Source of the DNA: Bacillota bacterium
GTDB lineage: Bacteria; Bacillota; Limnochordia; Darwinibacteriales; Darwinibacteriaceae
NCBI GenBank assembly: GCA_012518325.1
Contig: JAAYSR010000196.1
Location: 1 to 20,608, forward strand
Direction: 5' to 3'
Length of the DNA stretch: 20,608 bases
Shown here piece by piece: positions 8,062 through 15,105 of this stretch (within the stretch, counting starts at the first letter, position 1; each line of letters starts with the position of its first letter). Below the pieces are notes generated by a model. That model saw nothing but the letters and a program-made list of their open reading frames with translations, did not search any database and had not been told where the DNA came from. A program made the position numbers and the translations under genes.

Positions 8062-10215
8062 CTAGATCTTGGTTATAGGCGCCAAGTGCGCAATCACAGT
8101 TTTGATGCCTTTGTCCGGAAACGCAATGCTCAGCTGCAGATCCCCGCCGGAATCGGCAACTGAAACTACCATACCGTCTCCCCAGAGCTTATGGCGAACC
8201 TTGTCTCCCGCTTTGTACTCCGCATTGGCCTGGGACGCCTTCGGTCTTGCCTGGGGAACAATGCCTCCTAAGCCCGACAGCAAACCGGTCACTCCTACCT
8301 TCTCCAAATACTGGTCATCGATCTCATTGACAAAGGTGGATACAGGATTCAGCCTGGTTGCACCATACAAAGTCCGCTGGCGGCTGCAGGTGAGAAACAG
8401 GCGTTCCTGGGCCCTTGTCATACCGACGTAGGCCAGGCGCCTCTCCTCTTCAAGCTGCTCAGGCTCCAGGGCGGAACGGGAGTGGGGGAAAATGCCCTCT
8501 TCCAGTCCAACCAGGAACACCACGGGAAACTCCAGGCCCTTCGAGGCATGCAGTGTCATTAAGTTTACGGCATCAGCCTCAGTATCATAGGAATCCACTT
8601 CGTTGATCAGCGCCACATGTTCCAGCAGGGCGCCAAGGTCCGTCGGCGACACCTCAGCTTCGAACTGGCCGGTCACCGATAAAAACTCCTGCAGGTTCTC
8701 GATGCGGGCTAAAGCTTCGCTGTCACCTTCCGACTCCAGTTCCCTCAAGTAACCGCTGTGTTCGAGGACTGACTGAGTGAGTTCAGTCAAGGTGACCTCG
8801 CCAAGCTGCATGCGCAGTCCGTCAATGAGGGCCTTAAACGCTGTCAGGGCATTCTTGAAGCGCGCAGTCAGCCCGTCTACCCCGTCCAGATAGGAGAGGG
8901 CAGCAAACAGGCTGATGCCGAACTCCTCCGCATAGGCGCTCAGTCTGCCGACAGTGGCATCACCCAGGCCCCGTTTAGGTACATTTACAATGCGCAGGAA
9001 CGCCAAGTCATTGTCGGGATTGTGGATGAGACGCAGGTATGCGAGGAGATCCTTAATCTCTTTACGCTCATAGAAGCGCAGACCTGCAACGATGCGATAG
9101 GGCACCCCGCGACGCATAAACTCTTCCTCAAATACACGGGAGAGGGCGTGGGTGCGATACAGGATGGTAAAGTCGCGATAGGAGCGGCCTGCCTCCCCCC
9201 GCATGCGGATGATGCTGTCGGCCACAAACCGGGCCTCATCCCGCTCATTCTCGGCCTGGAAAAAGGCCACCGGCTCACCTGCGTCACGCTTGGTCCACAG
9301 AGTCTTTTCTTTGCGTGCTGTATTGTTCTGAATCACCGAGTTGGCTGCCCCCAGTATAGTCTGGGTGGAACGATAGTTTTCTTCGAGCTTGACTACTTTG
9401 GCACCGGGAAAGTCTTTCTCAAACTCCAAAATATTGCGGATGTCAGCCCCTCGAAAGGCGTAGATGCTTTGGTCCTCATCGCCTACCACACAGACGTTGC
9501 CCTGCTCCTCAGCTAAGAGCTTGATCAGCATGTATTGAGCCATATTGGTATCCTGGTACTCGTCCACCAAGATGTATCTGAAGCGCTCCTGATACTTGCG
9601 CAAAACGTCAGGATGCTTTTGGAACATGTGCACTGTGACCATGATTAAGTCGTCAAAATCCAGGGCATTGTTCTTGATCAGCTTCTCCTGGTATTTACTG
9701 TATACTCGTGATACAATCTGCTCCCAGTAATCCCCTCCGGAAACGGGGTACTGTTCAGGGGCAACGAGCTCGTCCTTGGCCCGGCTGATGCTGGCCAGAA
9801 TTTGCTTTGGCTGCACCCGCTGAGGATCTAAGTTGAGCTCCTTCAGGCACTCCCTCACCACAGTGAGCTGATCTGCCTGGTCAAAAATCTGGAAGTTAGG
9901 CTGGTATCCGCTCCAAGCCACCTCTTTACGCAAAATTCGTACACAAAGCGAATGGAATGTCCCCATGAACACTTCCGATGCACGCGACCCAACTAAAGCC
10001 TCAACCCGTTCCCGCATCTCTTGGGCCGCCTTATTGGTGAAAGTGACGGCAGCAATTCTGTAGGGAGGCACTTGATGCTCACTGATGAGGTGTGCAATCC
10101 GTGTCGTCAACACCCTGGTCTTGCCGCTGCCTGCTCCAGCTATGACCAAAAGAGGTCCAGAAACTGTCGTCACTGCTTGTCTTTGATTAGGATTTAAGTT
10201 CTCCAAGTAATTCAT
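8062..10215 (-). CDS. pcrA: ATP-dependent DNA helicase PcrA (UvrD family)
   Basis: 717-residue superfamily 1A 3'-5' helicase used in nucleotide-excision repair, rolling-circle plasmid replication and clearing of protein-DNA or R-loop blocks. Motifs in order: Q-motif NPNQRQAV (8-15), Walker A AGAGSGKT (26-33), Ia TFTNKAA (58-64), Walker B DEYQD (218-222), motif III QSIYAFRGAD (249-258), and LMTLHASKGLEFPVVFL with YVGMTRAQERL near the C-terminal third. The tail YKAGDKVRHKLWGDGMVVSV is the Tudor-like RNA-polymerase-binding module that marks PcrA rather than Rep. The start is ATG at 10215 with AGAGGAG six bases upstream. It is the first gene of the pcrA-ligA-gatCAB run. I saw no confident promoter in the 120 bases ahead of it. 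Confidence 0.98.
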   Translation of the reverse strand: MNYLENLNPNQRQAVTTVSGPLLVIAGAGSGKTRVLTTRIAHLISEHQVPPYRIAAVTFTNKAAQEMRERVEALVGSRASEVFMGTFHSLCVRILRKEVAWSGYQPNFQIFDQADQLTVVRECLKELNLDPQRVQPKQILASISRAKDELVAPEQYPVSGGDYWEQIVSRVYSKYQEKLIKNNALDFDDLIMVTVHMFQKHPDVLRKYQERFRYILVDEYQDTNMAQYMLIKLLAEEQGNVCVVGDEDQSIYAFRGADIRNILEFEKDFPGAKVVKLEENYRSTQTILGAANSVIQNNTARKEKTLWTKRDAGEPVAFFQAENERDEARFVADSIIRMRGEAGRSYRDFTILYRTHALSRVFEEEFMRRGVPYRIVAGLRFYERKEIKDLLAYLRLIHNPDNDLAFLRIVNVPKRGLGDATVGRLSAYAEEFGISLFAALSYLDGVDGLTARFKNALTAFKALIDGLRMQLGEVTLTELTQSVLEHSGYLRELESEGDSEALARIENLQEFLSVTGQFEAEVSPTDLGALLEHVALINEVDSYDTEADAVNLMTLHASKGLEFPVVFLVGLEEGIFPHSRSALEPEQLEEERRLAYVGMTRAQERLFLTCSRQRTLYGATRLNPVSTFVNEIDDQYLEKVGVTGLLSGLGGIVPQARPKASQANAEYKAGDKVRHKLWGDGMVVSVADSGGDLQLSIAFPDKGIKTVIAHLAPITKI

Positions 10216-10336
10216 GCTGCACTCCTCTAAAAAAAGGTTCTTTTTCTGCGTCCTTGATCATCCTACACTTTCTGCGGCATCAGACCTAACGCCTGCCTGT
10301 AGCCGCGAAAAACTTCAACAGAACATAACCGGGGCC
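10216..10336 (-). other. Non-coding leader ahead of pcrA; no convincing promoter
   Basis: This gap between the hisIE terminator and pcrA must hold the promoter for the pcrA-ligA-gatCAB run unless terminator readthrough feeds it. I see no good -35/-10 pair. It contains an imperfect hairpin with GCGGC/GCCGC ends (10316-10312 with 10278-10274) and an inner CAG/CTG match. The pcrA Shine-Dalgarno AGAGGAG (10228-10222) lies just after a T-run. I recognise no known riboswitch. Confidence 0.5.
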
Positions 10337-10383
10337 ATAATAAAACACCTTCCTGTTCCAGAGCGCCTCTGGCAGAAAGGTGT
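10337..10383 (-). terminator. Intrinsic terminator after hisIE
   Basis: On the minus strand ACACCTT (10383-10377) pairs with AAGGTGT (10351-10345), and inside it CCAGAG pairs with CTCTGG around a 3-base loop. A TTTTATTAT tract follows. It begins 17 bases after the hisIE stop and closes the hpt-guaA-hisIE unit. Confidence 0.92.
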
Positions 10384-10399
10384 CTTCTCACTAGATCAG

Positions 10400-11035
10400 T
10401 CAGTTCCCCGACAGGCTGGAGCGGCCGAGGAGCTCCTCCCAGATGTTTTCCAGCCTGATTCTCCTATACACCAGCAGAACTAGAAGGTGATACAGCAGAT
10501 CGCTGACTTCATAAATTAGTTCCTCGTCACCTTCATTCTTGCCGGCAATGATTACTTCCGTAGCTTCTTCGCCCAGAGCTTTGAGAATCTTATCCAGGCC
10601 GTTTTCCATCAGGTAGTTTGTATAGGAGCCTACCTTGGGAGAACGCCGTCTGTCCTCGATGGAGGCATAGAGCCAGGAAAGGGCTTCCCGGTTCGGCTGC
10701 AGGTCCCTCTGATCAGGACCGTCAGACATGATCAGATTATGGAAGCAGCTGTAATTATCGGTGTCGTCGTCGCAGGCGCCGTGGCCGTACTGATCAACAG
10801 TAATCAGAAGTGTGTCCCGATCACAGTCGGCTGTGATCCGCCTTACTTTCTGAATGTTGCCGGACTTGTCCCCTTTCTTCCAGATCTCTTTGCGCTTGCG
10901 GCTGTAAAACCAGGTCTCACCAGTCTGCAAAGTACGATTCAGCGCCTCTTCGTTCATATAAGCCATCATAAGTACAGTACCTTGGGTATCTTGGATTATG
11001 GCTGGCACAAGACCATTTTTGTCATACTTGATCAT
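10400..11035 (-). CDS. hisIE: Bifunctional phosphoribosyl-AMP cyclohydrolase / phosphoribosyl-ATP pyrophosphatase
   Basis: 211-residue fusion for steps 2 and 3 of histidine synthesis. The HisI part (1-105) has MMAYMNEEAL, TWFYSRKRKEIWKKGDKSGN, the magnesium-binding aspartates of DCDRD (D70, D72, D74), and the three zinc-type cysteines C71, C88 and C97. The HisE part (about 115-205) has the MazG-like helices GEEATEVIIAGKN and EELIYEVSDLLYH. The C88-C97 loop is odd: the family's ACHTG followed shortly by SCF is replaced by ACDDDTDNYSCF, two residues longer and without the usual His after Cys. The frame is intact. The start is ATG at 11035 with GGGGGT upstream, 15 bases after guaA. No other his gene is nearby, so this copy is detached from any his operon in the window. 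Confidence 0.92.
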   Translation of the reverse strand: MIKYDKNGLVPAIIQDTQGTVLMMAYMNEEALNRTLQTGETWFYSRKRKEIWKKGDKSGNIQKVRRITADCDRDTLLITVDQYGHGACDDDTDNYSCFHNLIMSDGPDQRDLQPNREALSWLYASIEDRRRSPKVGSYTNYLMENGLDKILKALGEEATEVIIAGKNEGDEELIYEVSDLLYHLLVLLVYRRIRLENIWEELLGRSSLSGN

Positions 11036-11050
11036 CGCAATACCCCCAAT

Positions 11051-12256
11051 CTATTCCCACTCAATCGTAGCAGGCGGCTTGGAACTTATATCATAGACAA
11101 CCCGATTAATTCCCTCTACTTCTGCCAGCAAGCGCCGGCTGATCCTGTCGAGCAGATCATAGGGCACCCTGACCCAATCAGCACTCATGGCATCCACGCT
11201 GTTCACAAAGCGCAGGGCGGCAACATACTCATAGGTCCTCTCGCCGTGCCTGACTCCCACTGTGCGCGTATTGCTCAGCACAACCAGTGCCTGCCAGATT
11301 TTGTGATACCAGCCCGCCTCGCGAATCTCTTCCATCGCAATGGCGTCAGCTTGTCTGAGAATATCGAGCTTTTCTCTCGTCACCTCGCCGATAATGCGAA
11401 TGGCCAGCCCCGGACCGGGGAAAGGATGTCTCCAGAGTATCTCATGGGGAAGGCCCATCAGCTCGCCCAAGGCACGCACTTCGTCCTTAAACAGATTGAC
11501 AAAAGGCTCCACAAGTTCCAGGGCGAAGTCATCGGGCAAGCCCCCTACATTATGATGGGACTTGACTATCTTGCCCTCAGAAATGCCGCTCTCATAGACG
11601 TCAGAGTAAAGTGTCCCCTGTACCAGGAAATCAGCGTCGCCAATTTTGGCCGCTTCCTCTTCAAACACCCGGATGAACTCTGTACCGATAATTTTCCGTT
11701 TTTCCTCTGGATCCTCTATTCCTGCGAGTTTCTCCAGGAAGCGTTCTCTGGCGTCCACATGGACGAGGGGGATGCCAAATCGGCCTTGAAAGGTCTCCAC
11801 CAGCTGTTCAGTTTCGCCTGCACGCATGAATCCATGGTCCACATACACGCAAGTGAGCTGGTCGCCAACGGCCCTATGGACCAACGCGGCGGCCACTGAG
11901 GAGTCAACTCCCCCGCTCAGTCCGCAAATGACCCTGCCTGTGCCGATCTGGGCACGAATGTCAGCTACAGCGCGTTCCAGAAAGCGTTGCATGTCCCAAT
12001 CCCTTTCGGGGCCGCAGACCTCATCTAAGAAAGCCTGCAAATCACCGGAGGTAAAAATTGGAATCCCGGTTTTTTCCAGTTCCTGCAGGACCTCTTCTGA
12101 AACACCCGCCGGTACAACTGCACACGGTTTCCTCTTAAGCTCCAAGTCCAGGGAAGAAAGGGCGGCGATTTCACTGTAAACACCCAACTCACGAACTTTT
12201 CGAGCCATATCAAGGGCTTTGCCGGAGTCGCCGTCCAGCACCAAAATTCGTTTCAC
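11051..12256 (-). CDS. guaA: GMP synthase with a shrunken, catalytically empty glutamine amidotransferase domain
   Basis: GMP synthase converts XMP to GMP using ATP and ammonia. The ATP-pyrophosphatase half is complete: PP-loop SGGVDSS (114-120), YVDHGFMR, GTLYSDVYESG, KSHHNVGGLP (231-240) and HPFPGPGLAIRI (276-287). The dimerisation domain ends in PPATIEWE. The N-terminal GATase domain is not complete. It opens like the family (KRILVLD, ARKVRELGVYSEI), reaches GIPIF (64-68) where the nucleophile GICYG should follow, then passes directly to the domain junction FLDEVCG..DWDM. About 100 residues with the Cys, His and Glu triad are missing. I chose GTG at 12256, which sits 7 bases after GGGGGG and gives 401 residues; ATG at 12271, overlapping the hpt stop, would add five. 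Use of free ammonia or a separate GATase subunit is my inference. Confidence 0.93.
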   Translation of the reverse strand: MKRILVLDGDSGKALDMARKVRELGVYSEIAALSSLDLELKRKPCAVVPAGVSEEVLQELEKTGIPIFTSGDLQAFLDEVCGPERDWDMQRFLERAVADIRAQIGTGRVICGLSGGVDSSVAAALVHRAVGDQLTCVYVDHGFMRAGETEQLVETFQGRFGIPLVHVDARERFLEKLAGIEDPEEKRKIIGTEFIRVFEEEAAKIGDADFLVQGTLYSDVYESGISEGKIVKSHHNVGGLPDDFALELVEPFVNLFKDEVRALGELMGLPHEILWRHPFPGPGLAIRIIGEVTREKLDILRQADAIAMEEIREAGWYHKIWQALVVLSNTRTVGVRHGERTYEYVAALRFVNSVDAMSADWVRVPYDLLDRISRRLLAEVEGINRVVYDISSKPPATIEWE

Positions 12257-12270
12257 AGCTAAGCCCCCCA

Positions 12271-12792
12271 TTAATCGCGTACCACGCCTATGTAAGGCAG
12301 CTCTCTGAATTTATGGTTAAAATCCAAACCATAACCGATCACGAACTGATCTGGAATCGTAAAACCCACATAGTCAGGGACAAACTCGGTCTGTCTTCGA
12401 TCCGGTTTGTCCAGTAGGACTGCGGTCTTAGTACTTGCCGGCTTACGCGAAAGAAGCAGTTGTGACAAATACGACAGCGTAAGGCCTGAGTCGATAATGT
12501 CCTCTACGATCAGGACATCCCGGCCTTCGATGGGCGTATCCAAGTCCTTAAGCAACTGCACCACACCGGAGGTTTTCGTCGCTTGTCCATAACTTGATGT
12601 AGCCATAAAGTCAACTTCCAGCGGAACTGTGATCTCACGAATCAGATCGCTCAAAAAGACCACTGCCCCTTTTAGTATTCCCACGACCAGGAGATCCTTA
12701 TCAGTGTAATCCCTACTGATCTCTGCACCAAGCTCTTTGACACGTTTCGCTATCTCATCGGCACTGAGCAAAACCTCAATCTGCAAACCCAT
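12271..12792 (-). CDS. hpt: Hypoxanthine phosphoribosyltransferase
   Basis: 173-residue type I phosphoribosyltransferase that salvages hypoxanthine (and usually guanine) to IMP/GMP with PRPP. Visible are the GILKGA loop (38-43) that contacts pyrophosphate, DFMATSSYG (61-69) of the flexible loop, the PRPP signature VLIVEDIIDSGLTL (93-106), and the C-terminal LDKPDRRQTEFVPDYVGF region for base binding. Length is typical. The ATG at 12792 is only four bases after GGAGG; a TTG two codons further would be spaced better, so the exact start is uncertain by two residues. The stop overlaps the upstream in-frame ATG of guaA (TAATG). Placement next to guaA makes a small GMP-supply unit. Confidence 0.95.
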   Translation of the reverse strand: MGLQIEVLLSADEIAKRVKELGAEISRDYTDKDLLVVGILKGAVVFLSDLIREITVPLEVDFMATSSYGQATKTSGVVQLLKDLDTPIEGRDVLIVEDIIDSGLTLSYLSQLLLSRKPASTKTAVLLDKPDRRQTEFVPDYVGFTIPDQFVIGYGLDFNHKFRELPYIGVVRD

Positions 12793-12861
12793 ATCACCTC
12801 CGGTTTTCGTAAATACTCCTTCGCCACGTCCTCTCTAATCCCCTTGTAAATGCAGTGTTAA

Positions 12862-12916
12862 CTTAAAACGGGACTGCTGCAAAATGAACATTATGCGTTC
12901 ATCCTGCAACAGCCCC
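12862..12916 (-). terminator. Long hairpin with T-tract between groEL and hpt
   Basis: On the minus strand GGG-CTG-TGCA-ATGAAC pairs, with single mismatches, with GTTCAT-TGCA-CAG-CCC around a 7-base loop. The hairpin spans 12916-12870 and is followed by GTTTTAAGT. It looks like an intrinsic terminator for groESL, though the T-tract is short and the stem unusually long. If it terminates, hpt needs its own promoter in 12793-12861, where I see no good match. Confidence 0.65.
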
Positions 12917-12955
12917 GCCAACCTTAAAGGTGGTATGGTTCGTTATTAACTTGTG

Positions 12956-12980
12956 CTGAAGGTCCCCAGGGAACCTTCAG
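12956..12980 (-). repeat. Near-perfect inverted repeat directly after groEL
   Basis: CTGAAGGTTCCC and GGGGACCTTCAG pair over 12 positions with one wobble and a very short loop. It lies 7 bases after the groEL stop. No T-run follows, so it is more likely a 3' mRNA-stabilising hairpin or part of a composite end than a full intrinsic terminator. Confidence 0.65.
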
Positions 12981-12987
12981 GCGAGAG

Positions 12988-14610
12988 CTACATCATTCCG
13001 CCCATGCCGCCCATGCCGCCTGCGGGCATTGCCGGCTCTTCCTCAGGTTTGTCTACGATCAGGACCTCGGTGGTCAGAATCATAGCACCGATGGAAGCTG
13101 CATTCTGGAGTGCGCTTCTGGTTACCATGGCTGGGTCAATAATGCCCCGTTCTACCATGTCAACATACTCTTCGGTGAGTACATCGAAGCCTACTCCCTT
13201 GGGTTCGCTCTTGACTTTCTCAACAACGATGGCGCCTTCAACGCCGGCATTGTTGGCAATCATCTTCACTGGCTCTTCCAGGGCACGGCGAATAATGGCT
13301 ACACCGGTTGCCTCGTCGCCTTGGAGCTCAAGTTTGTCTAAAGCGCCGAGAGCGTCGATTAACATCGTTCCGCCGCCAGCAACAATACCTTCCTCCACAG
13401 CAGCGCGGGTTGCGGAAAGGGCATCTTCAATGCGATGCTTCTTCTCTTTCAGCTCAGTTTCTGTTGGGGCGCCGACCTGGATCACAGCGACTCCGCCAGA
13501 GAGCTTTGCCAAACGCTCTTGAAGTTTCTCTATGTCATAGTCAGAGGTGGACTCTTCAATCTCAGCCCGGATCTGCTGAATCCTGGCCTTGATGGCGTCA
13601 GAACTGCCACGGCCGTCTACGATGGTGGTATCTTCCTTGGTTACAATAACCTGGCGAGCTTGGCCAAGCATTTCAAGGGTGGTGTTTTCAAGTTTCAAGC
13701 CGACCTCTTCGCTCACTACCTGTCCGCCGGTTACTACCGCAATATCTTCGAGCATAGCTTTGCGCCTGTCACCGAAGCCAGGGGCCTTGACAGCCACAAC
13801 TTGGAGGGTGCCTCTGAGTTTGTTGAGCACCAAAGTAGCCAGAGCTTCTGCTTCTACGTCTTCTGCGATAATCAAGAGCGGCTTGCCGGTCTGCATCGTT
13901 TTTTCCAGAACAGGCAGAATGTCAGCAATGGCACTGATCTTGCGATCTGTGATCAGGATATAGGCATCGTCCAGGCTTGCCTCCATGCGGTCTGTATCTG
14001 TCACCATGTAGTGGGAGACATAGCCGCGGTCAAACTGCATGCCTTCAACCACGTCGAGGGTGGTTCCGATGGTGTTGGACTCTTCAACGGTGATTACGCC
14101 GTCCTTGCCAACTTTCTCCATGGCGTCGGCAATCAAGTCGCCAATCTGCTGGTCGCCGGCGGAAATAGAAGCTACCTGGGAGATGGCATCCCTTGTTTCA
14201 ACTGGTCTGGCAGTAGCTTTGATTTCCTCTACCACTACCTCTACTGCCTTTTCAATACCCCGCTTGACAAAAATGGGGTTGGCACCGGCAGCAACGTTCT
14301 TTAGACCCTCTCTGACAATAGCCTGGGCCAAAACGGTACCCGTGGTTGTCCCATCACCGGCGATATCATTGGTCTTGGTTGCCACTTCTTTAACCAGTTG
14401 GGCTCCAAGATTCTCAAATGGATCTTCCAGTTCAATCTCCCGGGCAATGGTCACGCCGTCATTGGTGATGGTGGGAGAACCGTAGGATTTCTCGATTACA
14501 ACATTGCGTCCCTTAGGTCCGAGCGTAATTTTCACAGCGTCAGCTAGTGTGTTTACACCTTTTTCCAACTTTTTCCGGGCATCTTCCCGAAAAAGCAATT
14601 CTTTAGCCAT
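12988..14610 (-). CDS. groEL: Chaperonin GroEL (60 kDa, Hsp60)
   Basis: 540-residue group I chaperonin subunit that forms the double-ring folding chamber in the cytosol. The sequence is canonical: LGPKGRNVVIEKSYGSPTIT (30-49), ATP site GDGTTT (85-90), apical domain with GYVSHYMVTD, VKAPGFGDRRKAMLEDIA, and the Gly-Met tail AGGMGGMGGMM. The start is ATG at 14610 with GGAAGGGG upstream. It follows groES after 23 bases in the universal ES-EL order and shares the CIRCE-controlled promoter. Two hairpins lie downstream. Nothing in it is unusual. Confidence 0.99.
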   Translation of the reverse strand: MAKELLFREDARKKLEKGVNTLADAVKITLGPKGRNVVIEKSYGSPTITNDGVTIAREIELEDPFENLGAQLVKEVATKTNDIAGDGTTTGTVLAQAIVREGLKNVAAGANPIFVKRGIEKAVEVVVEEIKATARPVETRDAISQVASISAGDQQIGDLIADAMEKVGKDGVITVEESNTIGTTLDVVEGMQFDRGYVSHYMVTDTDRMEASLDDAYILITDRKISAIADILPVLEKTMQTGKPLLIIAEDVEAEALATLVLNKLRGTLQVVAVKAPGFGDRRKAMLEDIAVVTGGQVVSEEVGLKLENTTLEMLGQARQVIVTKEDTTIVDGRGSSDAIKARIQQIRAEIEESTSDYDIEKLQERLAKLSGGVAVIQVGAPTETELKEKKHRIEDALSATRAAVEEGIVAGGGTMLIDALGALDKLELQGDEATGVAIIRRALEEPVKMIANNAGVEGAIVVEKVKSEPKGVGFDVLTEEYVDMVERGIIDPAMVTRSALQNAASIGAMILTTEVLIVDKPEEEPAMPAGGMGGMGGMM

Positions 14611-14633
14611 GTTCAGTCCCCTTCCTCGTTTTA

Positions 14634-14921
14634 TTATCCTATAATTGCCAGCAAGTCAGATTCTCTGAGAATAAGTAACTCTTCACCGTTATGCTTTACT
14701 TCAGTTCCGGCATATTTCGCGAATAAAACGGTGTCGCCCTCTTTAACGCTCATGGGCAGCAATTTGCCGTCTTCACCGTATTTGCCAGGACCCACAGCTA
14801 GAACTTTACCCTGCTGAGGCTTTTCCTTGGCGGTGTCTGGCAACACGATGCCGCTTGCGGTCTTTTCTTCAGCTTCAAGAACCTTCAACACTACGCGATC
14901 TCCTAAAGGTTTAATGTTCAA
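14634..14921 (-). CDS. groES: Co-chaperonin GroES (10 kDa)
   Basis: 95-residue lid of the GroEL chamber. It shows IKPLGDRVVLKVLEAEEKT at the N-terminus, the mobile-loop ASGIVLPDTAKEKP (22-35), and KYAGTEVKHNGEELLIL near the end. The start is TTG at 14921. A TAG stop codon lies directly upstream in frame, no ATG is available at the N-terminus, and GGAGG sits 9 bases before the TTG, so the choice is forced. The promoter and CIRCE operator lie 31-97 bases upstream. Confidence 0.98.
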   Translation of the reverse strand: MNIKPLGDRVVLKVLEAEEKTASGIVLPDTAKEKPQQGKVLAVGPGKYGEDGKLLPMSVKEGDTVLFAKYAGTEVKHNGEELLILRESDLLAIIG

Positions 14922-14951
14922 CTACGTGTACCTCCTTCAAATACTCTCTTG

Positions 14952-14978
14952 TTAGCACTCAATGTTGGTGAGTGCTAA
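14952..14978 (-). promoter_or_regulatory. CIRCE operator (HrcA binding site)
   Basis: TTAGCACTC, nine bases, GAGTGCTAA: a perfect match to the CIRCE inverted repeat. By established knowledge HrcA binds it and represses groESL until heat or unfolded protein lowers active HrcA. It lies about 31 bases before the groES start, just downstream of the predicted transcription start. Confidence 0.97.
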
Positions 14979-14989
14979 ATCTATACCAT

Positions 14990-15018
14990 ATATTAATCAA
15001 CCACTCCAGCATTTGCAA
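14990..15018 (-). promoter_or_regulatory. Candidate sigma-A promoter of groESL
   Basis: TTGCAA (15018-15013), a 17-base spacer, then TAATAT (14995-14990), each four of six to consensus. The start point would fall a few bases before CIRCE, which is the usual arrangement. A TATAGAT just inside it is an alternative -10 without a good -35. Confidence 0.55.
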
Positions 15019-15084
15019 GTCTCTTCACAGTGCAAAAAATGGAACAGTTGGTTGATTCCGGCCAAAATACAGGTTTATATTCTC

Positions 15085-15105
15085 AAAACTAGCGTTACCT
15101 CGCTA
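15085..15105 (-). terminator. Weak terminator-like hairpin at the end of comB
   Basis: TAGCG (15105-15101) pairs with CGCTA (15094-15090) around AGGTAA, followed by GTTTTG. The stem overlaps the comB stop codon and is only five pairs long, so termination would be partial at best. Confidence 0.35.

Noticed and set aside
10739..11899. Plus-strand open frame of 386 codons
   Set aside because: It is antisense to hisIE and guaA, both of which are clear by motif. High GC at third positions produces such shadows.
11051..12271. guaA truncation explained by a frameshift or split gene
   Set aside because: The frame is open from the start to IEWE, the GATase opening and the domain junction are both in frame, and the bases upstream are the intact hpt gene, so there is no out-of-frame remainder of the GATase.
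12793..12833. Leader peptide starting at GTG in the hpt upstream region
   Set aside because: The frame runs into hpt in a different register with no recognisable composition or regulatory hairpin; it looks like chance.
13435..14304. Plus-strand open frame of 289 codons across groEL
   Set aside because: Antisense shadow of the strongly conserved groEL gene.
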